Position numbers and translations under genes: made by a program
DNA from: Podochytrium sp. JEL0797
Taxonomy: Eukaryota > Chytridiomycota > Chytridiomycetes > Chytridiales > Chytriomycetaceae
Length of the DNA stretch: 12,640 nucleotides
Direction: 5' to 3'
NCBI GenBank assembly: GCA_027596195.1
Contig: JADGJG010000779.1
Coordinates: 1 to 12,640 of the forward strand
Notes under the pieces: generated by a model
The model's input: only the letters and a program-made list of their open reading frames with translations
Told to the model about the DNA's origin: nothing
Databases searched by the model: none
Shown here: one piece after another, positions 7,123 through 12,640 of the stretch
How the letters are laid out: every line of letters starts with the position of its first letter
Numbering within the stretch: the first letter of the stretch is position 1

Positions 7123-9007
7123 TCATTTAATCCACCCATTCATGCGATTCATCATGATTGCTTGCACATCCCCTGAAGCAGTTCGGGCTTCAAACTCCTC
7201 CTTGCGCCTATCGCGCTCCTGCGATCCCGGAATTCGAGATATGGAATCCTTTAACATCCCCACCCTCAAATCCTGATAAAAAGGATCGATTTGCTCGCAA
7301 TTGTCTGAGAACGTGTACGACGCGAAATTTGCAATGATCGGAAACGAGGTTGGCGCCGTCAACTTGTGGAGAGCATGATGCAACTCAAAAGATTCTGAGA
7401 GCGTTACATCCTCTTTGAGTGTAAGATCACCCAGATCATAGGGCGTCAGCTCACAATCAAAGGCATTGTCATGGTATTCCTTGTCGAGTGTGTGTTGATG
7501 GAAAGCGGGCACTGTGTTATTGAATCTCCTGAGTTTGGCACTGTCCGCGAGGAAACCCTGATCTCAGCATTGCTGCGCTTGTAAAACCCCTCAGAGAGTT
7601 TTGAGAGGATTTCCTGCTCGACAAAGTCGAAGGAATCTTGTTTGGTGAACGAAGAGTCCAAAGAAGTGTGAGATCGCTTCCAACTTGGTGATCGCGTGAT
7701 GTGAGCTGTTTTGCAGCTGGAAAGTGCTCCTTCAGCTTGTCTGTGATGCAGGCCAGTTGGAACATGACGAGCTCCATCAAATTGATCGCATTAACCCTGT
7801 TGGCAATCTCCAACACATGCAAAGCATCCTTGATTTTGCTAACCCAGTAGGCAGCAGAGTCATGAATGGGTAATGGTCTCCTTAGCAAGTGCCGCAATTG
7901 TTCGGCGGCTTCAACTTGACAGAGTTGGAGCAGGAGGTCCAGCTTGAGTTCAGATGCCAGTGAGAGCATGTTCAGGACATCGTACTTCGCATTGGCGAAG
8001 CGGTTTGGTGGCGGGGTGCACCATTTGTCGAGCCCATCCGGGGTAGGCGTCTAGAGGGCCGTCGTGCGTGGGTGGGATCCTTAAGAATAATATTAAAATT
8101 ATAAAACCATCTCCACATCCTTATCTCGTCCCAATGATTACGACACCATTTACCGTCGACGCACTTAAGGGGTTTTTGTTTATTGATCCGTCCAAGTCAA
8201 AGGGAGATTCGGAGAGGGAAGTGAATGGAGGTGGCGTGGGTGATCGCTTTGTTTTTTTGTTTGTCCCACCACCGTGCATTCGCCAGCCCCAGCCAAAGTG
8301 AAGGGCTGCTTTTCCACGCAGCTTGATCTCGTCAGTGATGGCGTTGGAAGAATCCACCCATTTGCGCACAATGGCCGCGTTCAACCCCTGGTTGTTTGCG
8401 ACGAGTGCGGCCGCCCCGCGACCGCTGCAACTGGGCGACTGCGCCTTGAGGAGATCAGCCACGTCAGAAACAGCCTTCACAATGCGCTGTTTGAACTGCA
8501 GGTTGTGCCCGTGGCGGAGTGTCTCGGGGAATGGAGAAAGCGGGCATATTCATATTGGTCGGAATTGTCAGCAAAAAAAAAGTCCAAAATGTATTTCAAT
8601 TTCTTTATTGCGGGTTACAGTGTGAATGCTCTCCATATCATGGAATTGGCTGCGATCGCGTCAGACTCCATGGAGACAAAGGTTTCCTATATAGGGGAAA
8701 AAGAGAAAAAAATACAGTAGTTGGATTTTAGCACCGGCGAAGCCGCATCGAGAACAGCTTTGTGAGCAGAAATCTAAAAGTTGATGACAACATCAGGTCC
8801 ATTCCATCAGCGGAAAGCACCAATCGTTCCTCCAAGCACACGCAACTCAACGTCACAAAACAACGCGGAATCCAGCATCTCAGCCATCTCCTCGTGCTTC
8901 AACGCAGAAACATCACCGACTTTGACATAGGTCTCTGGGTCGCTCTTGTCTGATCCTGGATTGGCATGTACATCAAGGCTTTCGAACAGTTCATTCTTGT
9001 TTCGAGA
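7123..9007 (-). pseudogene. BTB/POZ(-BACK)-like gene, repeatedly frame-broken
   Basis: The N-terminal part (9007-8807) reads KHEEMAEMLDSALFCDVELRV and resumes at 8773 as ISAHKAVLDAASPVLKS. This is the hallmark first half of a BTB domain (LDS-x-L-x-DV ... AHKAVL-x-A-x-SPV). A probable intron ending TTTTAG (acceptor at 8774-8775) separates the two parts, but no well-phased donor is visible. Further down, 8526-8154 and 8050-7676 are joined in phase by a likely 103-nt intron (8051-8153, GTAAAT...CTCTAG). The second of these (YDVLNMLSLASELKLDLLLQLC, then DALHVLEIANRVNAINLMELV) resembles the BTB end and BACK helices. Good coding sequence then changes frame near 8526, 7670 and 7563, each time as if one base were missing, with no plausible intron. 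Stops also lie at 8807-8809 and within 8580-8700. The frame after 7563 is open for 146 codons to the TGA at 7123. BTB proteins often act as Cullin-3 adaptors; here function is doubtful. Confidence 0.6.
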
Positions 9008-9100
9008 CTAGATGATAGTGAGGTTCTTGTTGGGCCATTGGACGAGGTTGGTATTTTTTGGTTTTGATTTTGGAAGACAGAAAAGAGGGAGAAAAGAGGA

Positions 9101-9106
9101 TTTATT
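9101..9106 (-). promoter_or_regulatory. polyadenylation signal AATAAA for the UNC-93-like gene
   Basis: The minus strand reads AATAAA about 40 bases after the stop codon at 9146-9148, a usual distance for a 3' end. This places the transcript end close to the start of the broken BTB-like gene on the same strand. Confidence 0.5.
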
Positions 9107-9145
9107 TGACAATAATGTAGAGACACGGAGAAATAAAAATGCAAG

Positions 9146-10605
9146 TTACTGAGCAGTCTTGCCCGACTCTGCCATCGCAGCCTCACTGTGCTCGTCCGTA
9201 AAATCCCTCACAAACAGTTTCACATACAGCGCAAAAAAGAAACACGACGCGACACAAGGTCCCACCATGATCCAGAACTGCTGGTCAGTTGTCAAGGCGT
9301 TTCCTTTAGCGGCAGTAAAAATGAATCCGTTCAAGGCCCACGCGAATCCATTGGCGGCACTCTGCGTTCCCTTGTAGAATCCGGCGTATCGCGACAAAGT
9401 CTCGGAGTCGTTCGAAATGGCTCCAATGAGGTAGCTCACGTATGTTTGGAAGAAGGCATCGTAGGCTCCGTAACAGAAGTAAAGCAAGAAGGGTCCAATG
9501 AACGCGGCAGTGTCGTTGGCGGCGTCAATGATTTGGAAGCCAGGCTTCGACGCGTGATACTCAAACGCGGCACCACCTCCAAAGAATGCGATGCAGGTGA
9601 TGGTGCAGACGGCACATCCGTACCAGGCGCGAGTCGTGCGGGGGTATCTGGGGTTGTCGAGCAACATGTTTCCGAGCAACCAAGCAGCGAACGCTTGAGC
9701 GAGCCAGTAGAAGATGGCCTTGAGGCCATTGGTGCGGCCAGAGAAGAATGTGCCGAAGGGACCGAATTGGTATGTGTAGAACCAGTTGGAAGCCATGCAG
9801 GGAACGAGCTGGGAAAGTTGGTGGTCAGGAATCGACTTAAAAAACGGCATGACAGAATAAAACAAGGAATTCTTACAATGGTGAGCATGGCAGGGTTGGT
9901 AAACAGCTTGAGAACTTCAACAAACTCGCGCATCACGTTGGTGGGTGGAGTCTCGACTTGAGTTTGGTCTTCACGGATAATCGTTCCAGGTGGACGAATC
10001 AACAGAGCAACAACGCAACCAGCCGCCATGAGAGCAATAAAGATGAGGTACATGGCGTCTCCGATGGCGTACCCATCAGCACCCGCCGGCCACGCGAGAA
10101 TCGTTCCGATCGTGTTTCCGAGAACGGCACCCAAGTTGAAAATGACCCAGAAGATGGCAAAGAAGGTTCCCTTCTGTCCCTCAGTGGGATAAGTCAAGCA
10201 AATCTGGCCTTGAGCCGCCCACAGCATACCGGCTCCGATACCCACGTAAGCACCAGATATGACAGAGAATGTGTTTGCAGAAGTGGGAACGGGTGTGTTG
10301 GGATCTCCGTCATTGGTAGACTTGAACACGTTGTATTGAGCGGCAGCATAGACGGCGTAGCCGGATCCACCAATGGCTGCGAGAATACGAGGACCGACAA
10401 TGTTGTTGAGACCACCGGCGAGGAGTCCAACGATGGTGAAGCACAGGTAAAGAGCCGCGTTCTGTTGGTCCTTGATGTTTTGGGCATCTGGGCCGGCAGC
10501 GGGGAGGGAGTTCAAGGCATTGAACATTCCCGGGCAGAGGAAGCACACGAAGGAGATGACGTAGACTTGGGTTCGCGCTTGGTTGAGAGTATCAAAGAAT
10601 CCCAT
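9146..10605 (-). CDS. UNC-93-like multi-pass membrane protein (MFS-type fold)
   Basis: There are two exons, 10605-9877 and 9808-9146, giving 463 residues. The 68-nt intron (9809-9876, phase 0) starts GTAAGA, has a CCTGACC branch site and ends TTTCCCAG; splicing joins ...AMLTI to LVPCMASNW. The protein has about 12 hydrophobic segments: roughly six between residues 12 and 205, a hydrophilic loop (IREDQTQVETPP), then six more, and a short charged C-terminus. The start VCFLCPGMFNALNSL is the signature opening of fungal UNC-93-like proteins, a branch of the major facilitator fold; animal UNC-93 regulates a two-pore K+ channel. The substrate and role of the fungal proteins are not settled. The length is typical. 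The start at 10605 is the first ATG after a TATA box and begins the conserved region. The gene looks intact, unlike its neighbour downstream on the same strand. Confidence 0.93.
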
Positions 10606-10671
10606 ATTGGTTTGTTGCTTTTGTTTGCTCTATTGTTGGATATGGCTTTCCCAGCAGATCAAAAGCCGACG

Positions 10672-10678
10672 TTTTATA
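10672..10678 (-). promoter_or_regulatory. TATA box of the UNC-93-like gene
   Basis: The minus strand reads AGTATAAAACG about 67 bases before the ATG at 10605. The stretch between is A/C-rich (CAACAAACCAAT just before the ATG), as in fungal 5' leaders. The spacing fits a short leader starting about 30 bases after the TATA box. Confidence 0.55.
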
Positions 10679-11262
10679 CTTGCGTTGAAAAATTCCGTTA
10701 CGGCTGTTCCACCTTTCTGCTCGTTCCGAAGCCGGGTGGCAAGGAGACGGAGGCGCTGAAGATAACACTTCGTTTGAACTCTTGCAACGGAATTACTCAT
10801 TATATCACTCGAAGTCGACGCAATTGGAAGTTTCAAGGCTCTCCACTTGATGCGAATACTATATCGCATACATGGTGTTGTTTATGCTATGGCAGTGAGT
10901 GCGGTATTATTTTAAAATGCCAATTCCAGCGGTTACAATCGGGCGCGACCCACCAGAAAAATTCCATTCATCGCGCGGAAACATAAAACGGCAAAAAAGT
11001 CAGTCGGAGTCATCAAAGTCGCGTCAAGATCGGGTCGACGTGCCACCCACCTCTCAGCCCCCGTTTCTTGGCCGTTGATCGCAAGGTTGTATGAAAGAGG
11101 GTGCAGTGGGGATGGCGAAAGAAAAATATTTCTGCATTTTTCTCCATTCCCATATTAGAATTGGAAAATTAGGCTGACATCCGAGAGGCAATCGGGACGT
11201 TGGTGAAGTAGAGGTTGCGGGTTTGAGCGGTCGGATTCGTGATGAATGATCCTTCAGAGCGG

Positions 11263-11295
11263 ACAAACCGGCACCAACGAGTAGGTGCCGTTTGT
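11263..11295. repeat. hairpin, 12-bp stem with one bulge and 8-nt loop
   Basis: ACAAAC (11263-11268), one bulged C, then GGCACC (11270-11275) pair with GGTGCC (11284-11289) and GTTTGT (11290-11295) around the loop AACGAGTA. It lies about 135 bases after the GH1 stop and could fold in that gene's 3' end on the minus strand. Confidence 0.7.
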
Positions 11296-11430
11296 TGGTC
11301 GAACTGGACAAAAGATAGCGCGACTTGCCGGGTCATTGGACAAGGAAAGTTTTGATTATATTTTCCAATTCTCGTAAAACCAGAAACTAACTCGATATTT
11401 AAGCAATAAAAACCAATAAAAAAGCGGACA

Positions 11431-12640
11431 TCACAAAATGAAAATCAGGACCAAAGACATCCAGAATGCACCAGCAATAACACCCTTGTCGACTTCAGAC
11501 TTGGTCGTGGTCATTGTGATTGCAGTGACTGCAACGCCAAGGGTCCCCGGCGTGGTTGAGTTCTTGAATCTGCCGGTTGTGTTGAAAGGAGACACCGTGT
11601 TGGTGGAGAACCATCCGCTCATAAACTTTAACGAGTTCTTTGGCTGACGCTTGAGACTTCCCTTGTCCGTGTTGACTTTGCCAGTCAGAGGATCCCAATC
11701 TGGTACAAAGCCACCAAAAATTAGATGCGCGTTTCCTTCAAAAGCTCAAAACTCACAATCAACAGCTATATGTCCCCAGCGGAATTCATACGTCTGCCAC
11801 TCGTAGTTGTCCAGCAAGGACCATGCCAAGACGGCCGAGAGTGGGACTTTGTCTTCCTGCACCAAATTCACGAGTTCAGGAATGACGAGCTGCCAGAATT
11901 GCACGCGCAAGTCGTCGTTGACGGCCTGCTCAAATGTGCTTTCGTTGAATCTTGGAACGTGGTACCCTGTGAAGAATTGAATCAGCTATGACTTTTAAAA
12001 TCCAGAGCAATCCATACCGATTTCGGTTATAACCACCTCCTTGTTGTATCTCCGATAAAGCCAGTTAGGAAGAGCTCTGAAGCCTGCAGGGATCGGGTGG
12101 GGCCAATACTTCAATGCCGCCGGGTCGTTGATTTCTTGATTCGTGTATTCGGACATCTCTGCAAGAGGCACTGCCGGCTCCGCAGCCCCAGTTGTCGCAT
12201 TCATGATTTGAGAGCTGTAAATGTTGACGGCGATATAGTCGCATGACCCTTTCATCATGACCTTCTGTTCCGCTGTGAAAGTCGGCAACGTCGGATACAT
12301 GGCCTTGAGCTCCGCACCATAGTCCCCGTAGAAGCAAGGATCAAAAAACCATTGGGCTTCGAGCAAAGTTGAGGAATCATATGTCGGTGGGTTCGCGGGC
12401 TCAGGGTAAATCCAGTCCGTGATGGAAGGGAGCGAAAACTTCCAATTCGCACTGTTGGCCATTTGACGCGCCATCTGGACCACCGCCCCATGGGCCAGGA
12501 ACGAGTTGTGGAAGCAACTCAAGTACGTCTGTTCCGGGGTTGTCGTATAAGGGGCGAAGATTGGGTCTCGGACGCAGTATTGGCAGTTGGCGCGCGGTTC
12601 GTTGAGAGTGAGCCAATAATTGACGCGGTCGCCGTAGTTT
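11431..12640 (-). CDS. glycoside hydrolase family 1 enzyme (beta-glucosidase type), N-terminus outside the window
   Basis: Exons are 12640-12018, 11966-11757 and 11699-11431 (366 residues here), with introns of 51 nt (11967-12017, GTATGG...CACAG, phase 1) and 57 nt (11700-11756, GTGAGT...ACCAG, phase 1). The visible start is NYGDRVNYWLTLNEP, the GH1 acid/base motif (catalytic Glu codon 12598-12600). Later VVITEIG carries the nucleophile Glu (12022-12024); the usual motif is TENG, so the Asn is replaced by Ile here. WSLLDNYEW, then FRWGHIAVDYWDPLTG and LKRQPKNS, are the standard GH1 C-terminal blocks that bind the sugar in subsite -1. The enzyme would hydrolyse beta-glucosides such as cellobiose, or related beta-glycosides, with retention. 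After the catalytic domain comes a Thr/Ser-rich stretch and a hydrophobic end, GVIAGAFWMSLVLIFIL, suggesting a GPI-anchor signal or a single membrane anchor. About the first 110-150 residues, including any signal peptide, lie beyond the edge. Confidence 0.93.

Larger units (their letters stand above)
10606..11430. other. intergenic region upstream of the UNC-93-like gene
   Basis: This holds the promoter of the UNC-93-like gene and the 3' flank of the GH1 gene, which is on the same strand. I see no gene in it. It contains a TATA box (10672-10678) and a strong hairpin (11263-11295). No exact AATAAA is seen for the GH1 gene. Confidence 0.6.

Noticed and set aside
9188..9961. 257-codon plus-strand open frame
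   Set aside because: Antisense to exon 2 of the UNC-93-like gene, with no family resemblance.
9958..10986. 342-codon plus-strand open frame
   Set aside because: It lies mostly antisense to exon 1 of the UNC-93-like gene and its translation is a typical antisense product; the minus-strand protein is clearly the real one.

Overview
The window looks like nuclear DNA of a fungus, possibly an early-diverging (zoosporic, chytrid-like) one. The reasons are short GT-AG introns of about 46-106 nt with CTRAY-type branch sites, an UNC-93-like membrane protein of the kind common in fungi, a GH1 beta-glucosidase-type enzyme, and a BTB/POZ-like gene. The fungal assignment is an inference from gene content and intron style. 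The lineage within fungi is a guess.

Layout: 1-1716 has no confidently recognised gene; at most the last exon of a minus-strand gene runs off the left edge. 1717-4333 (+) is a four-exon gene of 788 codons with one RanBP2-type zinc finger in a long, mostly disordered protein. Both downstream introns (3001-3078 and 4129-4194) are multiples of three and free of stops, so intron-retaining isoforms would stay in frame. 4334-5067 is intergenic and holds a tandem 28-bp repeat and a striking 32-bp-arm inverted repeat. 5068-5612 (-) and 6409-6913 (-) are two diverged tandem copies of an unrecognised small gene. The second copy is clearly broken, and the first has an unresolved frame conflict. 7123-about 9007 (-) is a BTB/POZ(-BACK)-like gene whose reading frame is repeatedly interrupted by single-base losses and in-frame stops; it is either a pseudogene or a run of assembly deletions. 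9146-10605 (-) is an intact two-exon UNC-93-like multi-pass membrane protein with a TATA box upstream and an AATAAA downstream. 11431-12640 (-) is the C-terminal part, three exons, of a glycoside hydrolase family 1 enzyme. It has both catalytic Glu motifs and a hydrophobic C-terminal tail, and its N-terminus lies beyond the right edge.

The genes do not form an evident pathway, and the window reads as an ordinary eukaryotic gene neighbourhood. The least explained parts are the decaying duplicated orphan gene pair, the frame-preserving introns of the zinc-finger gene, the 4718-4907 inverted repeat, and the broken BTB-like gene.
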